This document shows, in pieces, positions 9,208-18,532 of a stretch of DNA of 64,000 bases. Where the stretch lies: NCBI RefSeq assembly GCF_006094435.1, contig NZ_CP034783.1, forward strand, positions 2,879,001-2,943,000, read 5' to 3'. The position numbers were made by a program, and so were the translations under genes. The notes under the pieces were generated by a model, which was not told where the DNA came from, did not search any database, and was given only the letters and a program-made list of their open reading frames with translations. Source of the DNA: Pseudomonas sp. MPC6 (GTDB lineage Bacteria; Pseudomonadota; Gammaproteobacteria; Pseudomonadales; Pseudomonadaceae). Positions within the stretch are counted from its first letter, which is position 1, and the number at the start of each line of letters is the position of its first letter.

Positions 9208-10515
9208 TTACGACTGTGTCGCCAGCGCCTTGCGCGCCGCCTTTTGCGCCTTCATATCAGCGATTTCACGCTCGCAGGTCGCGACGTCAAACGAGCCGTC
9301 CCACTTGGCGATGGCGATGGTGCCGATACCGTTGCCGATCAGGTTGGTCACGGCCCGCGCTTCGTTGAGGAATCGGTCGATGCCCAGCAGCAATACCAGG
9401 CCCACCAGCGGGATGGTATGGATGGTGGTCAGCGTTGCGGCGAGGGTGACAAACCCGGCGCCGGCCACCCCGGCCGAACCTTTCGACGTCAGCAGCATGA
9501 CGCCCAGCAATACGGCCTGATCCATCAGCGTCAGTGGCGTGTTGGTCGCCTGGGCGACAAAGATCGCCGCCATGGTCAGGTAGATGCAGGTGCCATCGGC
9601 GTTGAAGGTGTAGCCGGTCGGCAGCACCATGCCCACCACCGATTTCTTGCAGCCGAGCTTTTCCAGCTTGACCATCATGCGCGGCAGCACCGCTTCGGTG
9701 GAGCAGGTCCCGAGGGTGATCAGGATCTCGTCCTTGAAGTAGCGCAGGAACAGCATCAAGGGCATGCCCGACCATCGCGCGACCGACCCCAGCACGACGA
9801 TGATGAACAACAGAGTGGTGGCATACAGCGCAATGAGCAGATGCCCCAGCGACCACAAGGTACCGATGCCATATTTGCCAATGGTGAACGCCATGCCGGC
9901 GCCCGCACCGATCGGGGCCAGGCGCATCACCATGGCGACGATCTTGAACAGGCCTTGCAGGAACAGGTCGATGATGTTGATCAGCGGTTTGCTGGTCTCG
10001 CCCATCTGCACCAAGGCCACGCCCATCAACACCGACAGCAGGATCACCTGCAGCATCGAGCCCTTGGCGAACGCATCGATGAACGTACTGGGGATGATGT
10101 TGAGGAAGAAATCGACGGTGCCGCCCTGTTCCTGGGCGACCTGGGCGTACTTGCCGATCGCGCCGGCGTCCAGGGTGGTGGTGTTGATGTTCATGCCGAC
10201 GCCGGGCTTCATCACGTTGACCACGATCAGGCCGATGACCAGGGCGATGGTCGAAAGGATCTCGAAGTAGATCAGCGCCTTGACGCCGATCCGCCCGACT
10301 TCCTTGATGCTGCCCATTTTGGCGATCCCGACCACCACCGTGCCGAAGATGATGGGCGCCAGGAGCATTTTGATCAGCTTGATAAAGCCGTCGGCGAAGG
10401 GTTGCAACTTGGCCCCCATGTCGGGCACCAGGTAACCGAAAATGGCGCCGATCACGATACCGATCAGCACTTGCACATACAGCTGGCCATACCAGCGGGA
10501 CTTGGACGTTTCCAC
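9208..10515 (-). CDS. dctA: DctA-type C4-dicarboxylate:cation symporter (DAACS family), probable tartrate uptake
   Basis: A 435-residue inner-membrane carrier. Landmarks of the family are the Ser-rich re-entrant loop region, LLAPIIFGTVVVGIA near residue 50, LGTCSTEAVLPRMM in the middle and GYTFNADGTCIYLTMAAIF, the substrate/cation-binding stretch. Eight or more membrane helices are expected. It lies 100 nt downstream of a D-tartrate dehydratase gene on the same strand, with a perfect 9-bp hairpin (10582-10604) between them that lacks a U tract, so co-transcription is likely. DctA proteins usually carry succinate, fumarate and malate; this copy may import tartrate, which is inferred from the neighbour only. 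Confidence 0.9.
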   Translation of the reverse strand: METSKSRWYGQLYVQVLIGIVIGAIFGYLVPDMGAKLQPFADGFIKLIKMLLAPIIFGTVVVGIAKMGSIKEVGRIGVKALIYFEILSTIALVIGLIVVNVMKPGVGMNINTTTLDAGAIGKYAQVAQEQGGTVDFFLNIIPSTFIDAFAKGSMLQVILLSVLMGVALVQMGETSKPLINIIDLFLQGLFKIVAMVMRLAPIGAGAGMAFTIGKYGIGTLWSLGHLLIALYATTLLFIIVVLGSVARWSGMPLMLFLRYFKDEILITLGTCSTEAVLPRMMVKLEKLGCKKSVVGMVLPTGYTFNADGTCIYLTMAAIFVAQATNTPLTLMDQAVLLGVMLLTSKGSAGVAGAGFVTLAATLTTIHTIPLVGLVLLLGIDRFLNEARAVTNLIGNGIGTIAIAKWDGSFDVATCEREIADMKAQKAARKALATQS

Positions 10516-10581
10516 GGATGCACCTCATTTTATTGTTGTGATGGGCGATGTGGCGTGGCGTCGTCGGGGACGCCAGCAAGC

Positions 10582-10604
10582 GACGGCTGCGCAAGGCAGC
10601 CGTC
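10582..10604 (-). other. Intercistronic hairpin between tarD and dctA
   Basis: GACGGCTGC and GCAGCCGTC pair perfectly over 9 bp with loop GCAAG. With no U run on the minus strand it is more likely an RNA-stability element than a terminator. Confidence 0.45.
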
Positions 10605-10615
10605 GTCGTCGCGGG

Positions 10616-11785
10616 TCAGCCTTCGCCGAGTTCGCGCATGACGGCGTACAGCGCGGACTTGGCTTCGAACCCGACCCCCGGGATGTCCGGCAGCCCGACG
10701 TAGCTGTTCTCCACCCGAATCCCGTCAGCAAAACCGCCGAATGGCTGGAACACGTCCGGATAGGATTCGTTACCGCCCAGGTGCAGGCCGGCGGCGATGT
10801 TCAGCGACATCTGGTGGCCACCGTGGGGCACCACGCGGCGCGACGACCAGCCCAGGTCTTCCATCACTTTCAGGGTGCGCATGTACTCCACCAGGCCGTA
10901 GGACAGGGCGCAGTCGAACTGCACGTAGTCGCGATCCGGGCGCATGCCGCCGTGGCGCAACAGGTTGCGCGCATCCTGGTGGGAGAACAGGTTTTCGCCA
11001 GTGGCCATCGGCAGTTCGTAGTGGTTCGCCAGCTCGGCCTGCAGGGCGTAGTCGAGCGGGTCGCCGGCCTCTTCGTACCAGAACAGGTTGTACGGTTTCA
11101 GCGCCTCGGCGTAGGCGATCGCGGTCTGTTGATCGAACCGGCCATTGGCGTCGACCGCCAGGCGCCGACCGTCACCCACGACCTCGAGTACCGCCTCGAT
11201 CCGGCGGATATCGTCCGCCAGGGGCGCGGCGCCGATTTTCATCTTGACCACGTCATAACCACGGTCGAGGTAGCTGCGCATTTCGTCTTGCAGTTTGGTG
11301 TCGTCCTTGCCCGGGTAGTAGTAACCCCCGGCGGCGTAGACCCAGACCTTGTCGTCGGCCACACCGTTGCGGTAACGGTCGGCCAGCAGGCGATACAACG
11401 GCTTGCCTTCGATCTTGGCCACGGCGTCCCACACCGCCATGTCGAGGGTGCCGACCGCGACCGAGCGCTCGCCGTGGCCGCCTGGTTTTTCGTTGGTCAT
11501 CAGGGCTTTCCAGATGGCGAACGGGTCGAGGTTGTTGTGCTCTTTGTCGATCAGCGTATCCGGATCGGCTTCGGTGATGCGCGCCAGGAAACGATCGCGC
11601 ATCAGCGCGCCCTGGCCGTAGCGCCCGTTGGAGTTGAAGCCGTAGCCGATGACGGGTTTGCCGTCGCGAACCTGGTCCGTAATCACCGCCACTACCGAGC
11701 AGGTCATCTTCGAAAAATCGATGTAGGCGTTGGCGATGGGGGAGGCAATGGAAACGGTTTTTTCACGGATGTCGACGATACGCAT
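10616..11785 (-). CDS. tarD: D(-)-tartrate dehydratase, enolase superfamily
   Basis: A 389-residue enzyme that matches the characterised Bradyrhizobium D-tartrate dehydratase almost end to end as remembered. Catalytic positions are present: KMK at 181-183, metal ligands D212 (VDANGRF), E238 (WYEEAGDP) and E264 (ATGENLFS), and H321 (VVPHGGHQM). It dehydrates D-tartrate to oxaloacetate in the cytosol. I chose the ATG at 11783-11785, giving MRIVDIREK as in the family; a longer frame upstream would overlap the divergent regulator's promoter. It forms a module with the DctA carrier downstream and the LysR regulator upstream. Confidence 0.92.
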   Translation of the reverse strand: MRIVDIREKTVSIASPIANAYIDFSKMTCSVVAVITDQVRDGKPVIGYGFNSNGRYGQGALMRDRFLARITEADPDTLIDKEHNNLDPFAIWKALMTNEKPGGHGERSVAVGTLDMAVWDAVAKIEGKPLYRLLADRYRNGVADDKVWVYAAGGYYYPGKDDTKLQDEMRSYLDRGYDVVKMKIGAAPLADDIRRIEAVLEVVGDGRRLAVDANGRFDQQTAIAYAEALKPYNLFWYEEAGDPLDYALQAELANHYELPMATGENLFSHQDARNLLRHGGMRPDRDYVQFDCALSYGLVEYMRTLKVMEDLGWSSRRVVPHGGHQMSLNIAAGLHLGGNESYPDVFQPFGGFADGIRVENSYVGLPDIPGVGFEAKSALYAVMRELGEG

Positions 11786-11884
11786 GGCGGGGTCCTCTTG
11801 TTGTTGAGGGCCCCACGTTAAGCTTTGCGATGACCCCCGCCCAATGCTATTAATGCCGCGCCCTATGCTCAGGAGGCATTGCCC

Positions 11885-12763
11885 ATGGAACTCGTCTGGC
11901 TCGAAGATTTTGCCGCGTTGGCGGAGTACGGCAGCTTCGTTCGCGCCGCTGAAGCCCGCCATGTGACCCAGCCGGCCTTCAGCCGCAGAGTGCGGTCACT
12001 GGAGAACTGGATGGGGGTCGAACTGTTCATCCGCACCCCGCAAGGGGCGACGTTGACCGAAGCCGGCAAGCAGATGTTGCCCAGCGCCCAGGAGGCCACC
12101 AGGCGCCTGTACCGGATGCGCAGCGAAGCGCAGGAAGTGGCGGGCATGGCCGCCAAGACCCTGCAGTTCGCGGCGACCCATTCGTTGTCTTTCACCTTCT
12201 TCCCGCGCTGGCTCCGGCGTGCGGAGAAGGGCACGCCGATCGAGGCCGTGCGCCTGCATTCGGACAGCATGGTGGTCTGTGAGCAGATGCTGGTCCAGGG
12301 CCAGGTGCAGTTCCTGCTGTGCCATCGCCACCCGGACGTTCCGCCGCTGCTGGCGCCGGATCAGTTCGTCAGCAGGAAAATCGGCGAGGACGTGCTCGTT
12401 CCGCTGGCCGGTGCTTCGGCCGATTTCGGCTCATCCCCGGCGTCGCTGCCGTACCTGGCTTACACCCAGGAATCCGGGCTCGGCCGGATCGTCGCGCATC
12501 GCCTGCAAGGCAAGGAAGATTTCCTGCACCTCAAACCGTTGTTCAGCAGCCACCTCGCCGCGGTGCTGATGTCCATGGCGCTGGAAAACAAAGGCGTGGC
12601 CTGGCTGCCCAGGAGCCTGACGGAACAGGAAGTGATCGATGGCCGTCTGGTCCGGGCCCTCGATGAAAGCTGGGATATCCCGCTGGACATTCACCTGACG
12701 CGGCCACTGGCGCCGATCAGTCCGTTTGCCGAGGCGTTCTGGGCCGGGGTGAGTTGCGTCTGA
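11885..12763 (+). CDS. LysR-family regulator of the tartrate module
   Basis: A 292-residue regulator with the N-terminal winged helix-turn-helix (FAALAEYGSFVRAAEARHVTQPAFSRRVRSLE, residues about 9-40) and the C-terminal co-inducer domain. AGGAGG at 11871-11876 sits 8 nt before the ATG at 11885; a TTG two codons earlier is too close to the ribosome site. It is divergent from tarD with a 99-bp shared promoter region, the usual arrangement for a LysR activator, so it probably responds to tartrate. The inducer is inferred from context. Confidence 0.88.
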   Translation: MELVWLEDFAALAEYGSFVRAAEARHVTQPAFSRRVRSLENWMGVELFIRTPQGATLTEAGKQMLPSAQEATRRLYRMRSEAQEVAGMAAKTLQFAATHSLSFTFFPRWLRRAEKGTPIEAVRLHSDSMVVCEQMLVQGQVQFLLCHRHPDVPPLLAPDQFVSRKIGEDVLVPLAGASADFGSSPASLPYLAYTQESGLGRIVAHRLQGKEDFLHLKPLFSSHLAAVLMSMALENKGVAWLPRSLTEQEVIDGRLVRALDESWDIPLDIHLTRPLAPISPFAEAFWAGVSCV

Positions 12764-12768
12764 TCACG

Positions 12769-15210
12769 TCATTTCGACACGCGATCACACACCGCCTGCC
12801 TGGTCGCCAATCGAAAAAAATAATCCTGATACCAACGCTTGTAGCTTTCCTGCGCGTCGGGATCGGCCTGTTGCAAGACTTCCATCAGCCTGGCCTCAGG
12901 CACTTCTTCCCAGCGGATTGTTGGCTGATAGGGGACAAAGCTGCGTGTGGCGCTCTCCAGCGTTATCAGCTGAATCAGCGGAAAGTCTTGCCCAAGGCCC
13001 CCAGCCAACGCGGTACGAAAGAAGCGCTGCAGTAGCACGAAGTCTTCCAGCGGCGCCATGAAGTCGTCGTACGAAGGGCTGTTCAGTTGGCCTTTCAAGT
13101 AACCTGGCAAACGGTTCGTTACTCGCTGGCGCAATTGCTGGAGCCCCCGCGCAGGGGAATCCATCGCGAGGGTGCTCGCTTCGCCGGTCACCTTCCGGGG
13201 AGCCTGCCCGCGCTCAAGGGAAAAGGTGGTGTGGACCCAAATATCGATATTTCCAAGGTGATCGGGGGAGCGTTTCATCCAGGCCCAGTCGGGTCCGGCC
13301 GAGACTCGACGCTCGCGAAACTGCGGAGTGTGATCTTCAGCCAGCCGGTACTGATCCGGCAGGCCTGGACCCACTACATCGGGCACCTTGCCGGGGGAAG
13401 CATAGGAGGCAGTGAACGTGTCGAGCAGCCGATCCGCCTCTGCCAGCCGGCAGCCCAGCGGCGTATCGGTCAGCACCGGATGAGTGTAAGTCACACGGCT
13501 GATCAACGTCCCGTCGCCGGGCGCACTCTTCACAGCCACCACTCGACCGTCCGCTGCGTAGCGCAGTGCCTGGTTGACGATGGCTGCATCGTAAACGCCA
13601 AGATTGAGCCATTGACCCTTCGCCATGATCTCCAGGGTGACTTTGGTGGTGGCGCTTGTTGCCGGTTGCAGGGTCCAGCGAATCTGGTTGGCATCAATCC
13701 CTTCAGGGTAAGTGTCCAGGCCGATCAATACTTCCCGGATGCGCGCGCCACTGGGTGCCACTTCGAAGTCGGTGGCCCCAGGGAATAGTTGATCGTAGCC
13801 ACCCAGACGTTCTTGCAAGGCTGCTTTCATCGGGAGCGGGTGAAACTCGGCGACCTTGGAACTGACCGCCTCGGCGATTTTCGCTTCATGCAGGGCTTCG
13901 GGGCTTGAGGTCCAGCCCTGGCCTTCGGCTGCATTCAGCGCCCTGACCAGGTTGCGATCCTCGTTTGTGGCTTCAAAGGAGGCCTGGCGCGCCGCCACGG
14001 CGGGCACACCGGGCCGGGCAGCGTTCATGAGCGCTTCGGTCACCCAGTTCTTTGCCCAGGCGTGCGTCCAGGTTCTGACGGCATCCCTGCCCAGGTGTTT
14101 AACCAGTGCTTGAGCTTGTCGGCCCAATTCTGTCGAAGGTCTGGCCTCGACTGCCCCGAAGGCCTGGTCCAGCACTTGTGCAATCAGTTTTCCCTGGGCA
14201 TCCAGGGGGGCGAGCGGGGTGCCGTAGCGCTGTTCGAGCACTGCGTTCAATGTTGCAAAGCGCTGCGGGTTTTGCTGTTTAAGGCGCGCGACAGAGGGGG
14301 CTATCGCCTGTTCGATCTGTTGTTGTGCCTTGACAATGCCTGCCTTGTCTTCGATGGCGTCGCCGAGCGTCGCTGCGACCTCTCGCCGGACTTTCGTCGC
14401 GCTGTCGGCAGAGTCGGACACTTCGAGACGCTGACCGATCAAGGCGGCGCGGACAAATTCGGCGTCGTTGTGGTTTGAACGTGTGACTTGCACCCATTGC
14501 TCAAAGGCCGTGCTGCGGGTCATATCACTGAGGGCTGCCCGTACGAAAAGCCGGGTGGCGGCCTGGACGGCGGGGGCGGCAGGATCCGGATCGACGGGGT
14601 CGGCGTTGGGCTTATCTAACGGAGGAATGGCGGACAGTGCTGCGTCCATGTCCCGTTGCGCGTGTTGATCGGCCGCATTCATCCGAAGGTTGTTGACCAT
14701 CAGCTGCATGTTGTCGGCCAGGGGTTTGGCGCACCAGCCAATCAGGGAAAGAATGAGCAGGGCGGTGGTGACATAAGGCCGAGGTTTTCTCACCCTGCCT
14801 TGGTCTTCGCCCGATTGTTCGCTGGACTGCAAGGGTGCCTGGCGCGCCGCAAAATACAACGAAAGGACGACGCCGAGTAAACCGAGGATGCCCAGCAGTA
14901 TGCCGTATTGGCCGATTTCGCGGATGACCCCATAGATTGACTGTGCCGGGTCAAGGACTGCCTGGGATACGACGCGCGAGCTTGTGGCCAGGGAGCGGCA
15001 GGCCTGGATGAGCACGATCAGGGCGCCAACGATGATGGCCCCTATCCACGATAGATGTCGGACGCGCTTCAGTACTGTCAGGCTGCCGGTCTGCGTCTTT
15101 GGTTCTCGACGATCGGCCGCCTTGCGTCGAATTTTGCGGAGAACCACAAGCCACAGCTGACACAAGGCCCACAGTGCAACAAGCAGTGTCAGGATGGCGT
15201 ACGGGCGCAT
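12769..15210 (-). CDS. Large membrane-anchored protein of unknown function
   Basis: I do not recognise this 813-residue protein. Visible features: a membrane helix at the N-terminus (AILTLLVALWALCQLWLVVL), a basic cytoplasmic stretch, a second helix near 55-72, a third near 97-118, and a fourth near 146-163 (TTALLILSLIGWCA). After that come about 650 soluble residues, rich in Ala and Gln, without obvious catalytic motifs or repeats. With four helices both ends would be on the same side, so topology of the large domain cannot be fixed by eye. The gene is alone, convergent with the LysR regulator (5-nt gap). It could be a surface-stress or structural protein; no function can be given. Confidence 0.8.
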   Translation of the reverse strand: MRPYAILTLLVALWALCQLWLVVLRKIRRKAADRREPKTQTGSLTVLKRVRHLSWIGAIIVGALIVLIQACRSLATSSRVVSQAVLDPAQSIYGVIREIGQYGILLGILGLLGVVLSLYFAARQAPLQSSEQSGEDQGRVRKPRPYVTTALLILSLIGWCAKPLADNMQLMVNNLRMNAADQHAQRDMDAALSAIPPLDKPNADPVDPDPAAPAVQAATRLFVRAALSDMTRSTAFEQWVQVTRSNHNDAEFVRAALIGQRLEVSDSADSATKVRREVAATLGDAIEDKAGIVKAQQQIEQAIAPSVARLKQQNPQRFATLNAVLEQRYGTPLAPLDAQGKLIAQVLDQAFGAVEARPSTELGRQAQALVKHLGRDAVRTWTHAWAKNWVTEALMNAARPGVPAVAARQASFEATNEDRNLVRALNAAEGQGWTSSPEALHEAKIAEAVSSKVAEFHPLPMKAALQERLGGYDQLFPGATDFEVAPSGARIREVLIGLDTYPEGIDANQIRWTLQPATSATTKVTLEIMAKGQWLNLGVYDAAIVNQALRYAADGRVVAVKSAPGDGTLISRVTYTHPVLTDTPLGCRLAEADRLLDTFTASYASPGKVPDVVGPGLPDQYRLAEDHTPQFRERRVSAGPDWAWMKRSPDHLGNIDIWVHTTFSLERGQAPRKVTGEASTLAMDSPARGLQQLRQRVTNRLPGYLKGQLNSPSYDDFMAPLEDFVLLQRFFRTALAGGLGQDFPLIQLITLESATRSFVPYQPTIRWEEVPEARLMEVLQQADPDAQESYKRWYQDYFFRLATRQAVCDRVSK

Positions 15211-15687
15211 GGCGTTCTCCGGCAGACACGGCGCCCGTTTTCACAGCCTAGACCGCAGAACGCGACTGCCGTGCCGATCTTCCTCGATGCACAGAAAGTC
15301 GAACCCCCACGATTCTGTGCACGGCCGCCTGTACAGGGGCGCCGAATCCTGATGCCGCCGTGCCACCCTAGCAGTAAGGTTGCGAATCAAAGACAGCGCA
15401 AACCCGATGAGACGAACGGCCCGCTTGGCGCATCGCTGCTCGGGTTGCTCGGTCACAGCATTGTGCTAGCGGGTTAACGCAGCCTGTTCATCTGGCGTCC
15501 ATCAGCTGTGACCCAGTGCAATGGCAAACGAGACCACGATCATGCAGGCAAAGGCAAAATTGAGATTCATGCAGCGTTCTTCCGCGATAGTCGAATCGGC
15601 ACCATCTTGCCCGGTGCGGGGAAGAATAAAAAATTCGCCTGCATGATTTGAATGATCGACAGAATTGATGACTGGGGCTGATCGACA
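15211..15687. other. 477-bp gap with a possible 22-residue ORF
   Basis: No standard-size gene is seen between the 813-residue protein and the bestrophin. On the minus strand a short frame at 15502-15570 would encode MNLNFAFACMIVVSFAIALG plus two residues, a single hydrophobic helix. It has a GGAAGA sequence about 7 nt before its ATG. It may be a small membrane protein or chance. The rest of the gap shows no repeat or strong hairpin. Confidence 0.4.
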
Positions 15688-16587
15688 TCAGCGCAACACA
15701 TAATCCACCGGCTCCAGGGCCGGGGGAAGTTGCGTTGCCCCCAGCGCCGCCAGCACGTCCCGTTCGATGGTGCGCACCATGGCATCGGTGGGCAGGTCGT
15801 TTTCGTCACGGCCGAAGGGGTCCTCCAGTTCATCGCCGATCGCATCCAGGCCGAAGAAGGTGTAGCTGACGATCGCGGTGAACACCGGCGCCAGCCAACC
15901 CAGCGGCTCGGCCATGGCGAAGGGCAGCAAAATGCAGAAAAGGTAGGTGGTTCTGTGCAGCAACAGGGTGTAGGCAAAGGGCAGGGGCGTGTGTTTGATT
16001 CGTTCGCAGACGGCCTGGGAGCGGGTCAGGTCGGTCAGGTGGTTGGCCATCAACGTATAGCGCCACTCACTGATCGCCCCCGACTCGGCGAGTGTCGAAC
16101 ACTGTTGGCCGACCTCGATCAGAATGCGTCCGCTGAGATCGGGCACGTTGCCCGTGGGCATGGGTTCAAGCCAGTCACACGCGGCATCCAGTTCCTTTTC
16201 CGAACGCAATCTGGCGTTGAGCGCATTGGCGAAACCGCACAGGTTACGCAGGATGATCTGCCGTTCGTTCGCGTTCTTGATGGCCTGGGTTTCACGAATC
16301 ATCGAGCGGATTCCGACGATCATTTCGCCCCAGGCTTTTCGCGCTTCATACCAGCGGTCGTAGCAGGCGTTGTTGCGAAAGCTCATGAAAATCGACAGGG
16401 ACAAGCCCAGCAAGGTGAACGGCGTGGCGTTGACCTTGGCAAAGTAGCTGGGGTGCAGGGTTTCGACGAGCACGATGACGCAGGCCAGCAATGTCACCAT
16501 CAGGCTGCGCAAGGCTATCCGCTTGGCGATCGAGCCCTTGAGCGCACTCAGGATGTGGATCAGGTTGGGTTTGGGTCTGACGATCAT
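15688..16587 (-). CDS. Bestrophin-family membrane protein (UPF0187)
   Basis: A 299-residue predicted anion or cation channel of the inner membrane. The bestrophin signature is clear: TPFTLLGLSLSIFMSFRNNACYDRWYEARKAWGE (residues about 56-90), with FRNN.CYDRW.E.R..WG being the family core, and the C-terminal FFGLDAIGDELEDPFGRDENDLP region that matches the conserved Ca-clasp/neck sequence in eukaryotic relatives. Four membrane helices are expected. It has its own promoter region on the minus strand. Bacterial homologues form pentameric channels; the physiological ion here is unknown. Confidence 0.93.
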   Translation of the reverse strand: MIVRPKPNLIHILSALKGSIAKRIALRSLMVTLLACVIVLVETLHPSYFAKVNATPFTLLGLSLSIFMSFRNNACYDRWYEARKAWGEMIVGIRSMIRETQAIKNANERQIILRNLCGFANALNARLRSEKELDAACDWLEPMPTGNVPDLSGRILIEVGQQCSTLAESGAISEWRYTLMANHLTDLTRSQAVCERIKHTPLPFAYTLLLHRTTYLFCILLPFAMAEPLGWLAPVFTAIVSYTFFGLDAIGDELEDPFGRDENDLPTDAMVRTIERDVLAALGATQLPPALEPVDYVLR

Positions 16588-16890
16588 GACGGGCTACCTG
16601 CGCAGGCGTCCACCTGGACGGGGACTGCGCTGTTCACGGATGGTGGTGTGCGCAGGCTAAGTGCAGCGTGGCAGAGCGTCAAATCACTGGTTATGACCGG
16701 TTGATCGACGGGGTCTATGACGGGCACTCGTTGTAAAACTGGCCCGGCCCCATGTGGAGCCAGTCTTTGTGGGAGCGAGCTTGCTCGCGATAGACGACAA
16801 CGATAACGCGTGCTGTCTGGATGAACGCGCCGCTCTTGAGTCCATCGCGAGCAGGCTCGCTCCCACAGGGGGGTGTGGATATCCGGGTGT
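16588..16890. other. 303-bp gap between bestrophin and CAP gene, mostly REPIN
   Basis: The right part is the family-B REPIN described separately. The left part holds the bestrophin upstream region and nothing else I can identify. Confidence 0.5.
16769..16867. repeat. REPIN, family B
   Basis: GTGGGAGCGAGCTTGCTCGCGA at the left and its inverted copy at the right enclose about 55 bp. The internal part (GCTCTTGAGTCCATCGCGAG) is nearly the same as in the REPIN at 39761, showing that whole REPINs, not single REPs, were copied. Confidence 0.88.
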
Positions 16891-17742
16891 TTATGGCGTA
16901 CCGAACATCGCCGTCCAGTAGATCCCCGAATCACTCTTCGGATCCACCGCATAGGCCGCGCCCAATTCCTGGAAGCCCGGGTTCATCAGGTTTGCGCAGT
17001 GACCGGGGCTGGACACCCAGCCATCGACCACCTTGCGCACGGTATCCTGCCCGGCCGCGATGTTCTCGCCGATCTGTTGACCGCTGTAGCCGGCCAGCTC
17101 CGCCCGGTCACCCGGTGTGCGGCCATCGCGGTCCTTGTGATCGAAGTAGTTGTTGTTGGCCATCGAGCGCGAGTGAGTCTCGGCCGCTGTGGCCAGCGTG
17201 GCGTTCCAGGCCAATGGCGTGGTGGCGGCAAAGGCTTGCGTACCGCACTGGCGTGCCCGGCTGCGGGCAACATTGAGTTCGGCCAGCAACTTCTGACCTT
17301 CCGCCTGCCAATCGCCGAGGCGCCCGCTCAACAGCGGACGGGCGAGCACGATGCGCCATTCACGGTCCTGGCGGCTCACGCCGATGTCGACGAATTGCGG
17401 GTCCAGCACCACCTGGCAGAAACTCTCGCGAATCGCCGTCATGGCCGCCTGCGCATCACGGGGACCGGACAAGCTGATCGCCTGCACATTGACCATCGGA
17501 TACCCCGCCGTGGCCAATGCCTGCTGCAGATTGCCGAAGCTGGTGGCGGACAGCGCCAGCCGTGGATCGCCCGCCAGCGGTGGCAACTCCGGTGAAGCCT
17601 GACCCGCGCACGGCTGCGATTGGCTGCGGTAGGTATTGATCGAGTCGATCAGCTGTTTCTCGTCGGCCGCCAGCGCGTTCATGGCGCACAACAGACCCAG
17701 TGTTAACGTGGCGAGACAGCTGACGGGTGAAATGAAGCGCAT
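16891..17742 (-). CDS. Exported CAP/SCP-domain protein
   Basis: A 283-residue protein with a signal peptide (FISPVSCLATLTLGLLCAMN) ending in ALAAD, so periplasmic or secreted. The C-terminal CAP (cysteine-rich secretory/PR-1-like) domain covers about residues 150-283: HSRSMANNNYFDH, GENIAAG and WVSSPGHCANLMNP are the expected motifs, with His and Glu positions of the CAP cavity kept. The 100-residue region between is unassigned. The ATG at 17740-17742 follows AGGAGG at good distance and gives the signal peptide. CAP domains bind lipids or act in cell-wall contexts; no enzyme activity can be assigned. Confidence 0.88.
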   Translation of the reverse strand: MRFISPVSCLATLTLGLLCAMNALAADEKQLIDSINTYRSQSQPCAGQASPELPPLAGDPRLALSATSFGNLQQALATAGYPMVNVQAISLSGPRDAQAAMTAIRESFCQVVLDPQFVDIGVSRQDREWRIVLARPLLSGRLGDWQAEGQKLLAELNVARSRARQCGTQAFAATTPLAWNATLATAAETHSRSMANNNYFDHKDRDGRTPGDRAELAGYSGQQIGENIAAGQDTVRKVVDGWVSSPGHCANLMNPGFQELGAAYAVDPKSDSGIYWTAMFGTP

Positions 17743-17884
17743 GGAAATCCTCCTTGAACGGACTGCCGCCATAATGCGCGAAATTGCCCCCTCGAAGGCA
17801 ACGGATTTTTCAGATTGCCGTGGTGGGATTGCTATCATTTCACTACTACACTGAAGCGATACTGCCCACCGAGTCATTTCGATC

Positions 17885-18505
17885 ATGCGCCTCCACTGGA
17901 TTGCCACCTGCGTTGCCATGATGCTGCTTGCCGGTCCCGCCTTCGCCGCAGATCAACAGCAAAAACAACAAGCGGCCGAGAACAAGGCCGAGGTGCTCGA
18001 GCAAAAAGCTGCAGAGAACAGCAGTCCAACGCCCGCGCCCAAGGCCGCAGCCATCACCCAGTCAGAAGTTCAGGCCGTTGACCCTGCCGGTTCCGCGCCG
18101 CTGGACGATGCGATCACCTGCCTGGCCCGTTCGATTTATTGGGAAGCCAAAGGCAAGGATTCCGCCGACATGGAAGCGGTGGCCAATGTCGTGATGAACC
18201 GACTGGGCCACGGGGGCTTTCCGGATACGGTGTGCGGTGTGGTCAAGCAAGGCTCCGAAACCAGGAGCTGCCAGTTCTCATGGTGGTGTGACGGGCGCCC
18301 CGATTCGGTCCAGGAAGAAGTGCCTTACGCACTCGCCAAGGAAATTGCGCGCAAGGCGTTGAACAAGCAACTGCCGGATCGCACCCACGGCGCGCTGTAT
18401 TTCCACGACCGCACGGTGAAGCCGGATTGGGCCAGGGAGTACATCAGGACGGCGGATATCGGCTTGTTCCGGTTTTACAAGCCCCATGATGGGGACGCGA
18501 AGTAG
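17885..18505 (+). CDS. Cell wall hydrolase (SleB/CwlJ-like, Hydrolase_2)
   Basis: A 206-residue exported protein. Signal peptide: WIATCVAMMLLAGPAFAAD; then a charged, Gln/Lys/Ala-rich linker to about residue 70. The catalytic domain follows: CLARSIYWEAKGKDSADMEAVANVVMNR (residues about 79-106) is the conserved SleB-type start, with a likely catalytic Glu in YWEA, then CQFSWWCDG and THGALYFHD. It should cleave peptidoglycan glycan strands in the periplasm, as non-spore-forming relatives are thought to do. Transcribed away from the CAP gene with a short shared promoter region. Confidence 0.88.
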   Translation: MRLHWIATCVAMMLLAGPAFAADQQQKQQAAENKAEVLEQKAAENSSPTPAPKAAAITQSEVQAVDPAGSAPLDDAITCLARSIYWEAKGKDSADMEAVANVVMNRLGHGGFPDTVCGVVKQGSETRSCQFSWWCDGRPDSVQEEVPYALAKEIARKALNKQLPDRTHGALYFHDRTVKPDWAREYIRTADIGLFRFYKPHDGDAK

Positions 18506-18532
18506 GGGCTTGTCGAGCGCTATAGTCGTTAG

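Noticed and set aside
9166..10641. Long plus-strand frame over dctA
   Set aside because: Composition rich in His, Gln and Asp typical of antisense to membrane-protein codons; dctA is clear.
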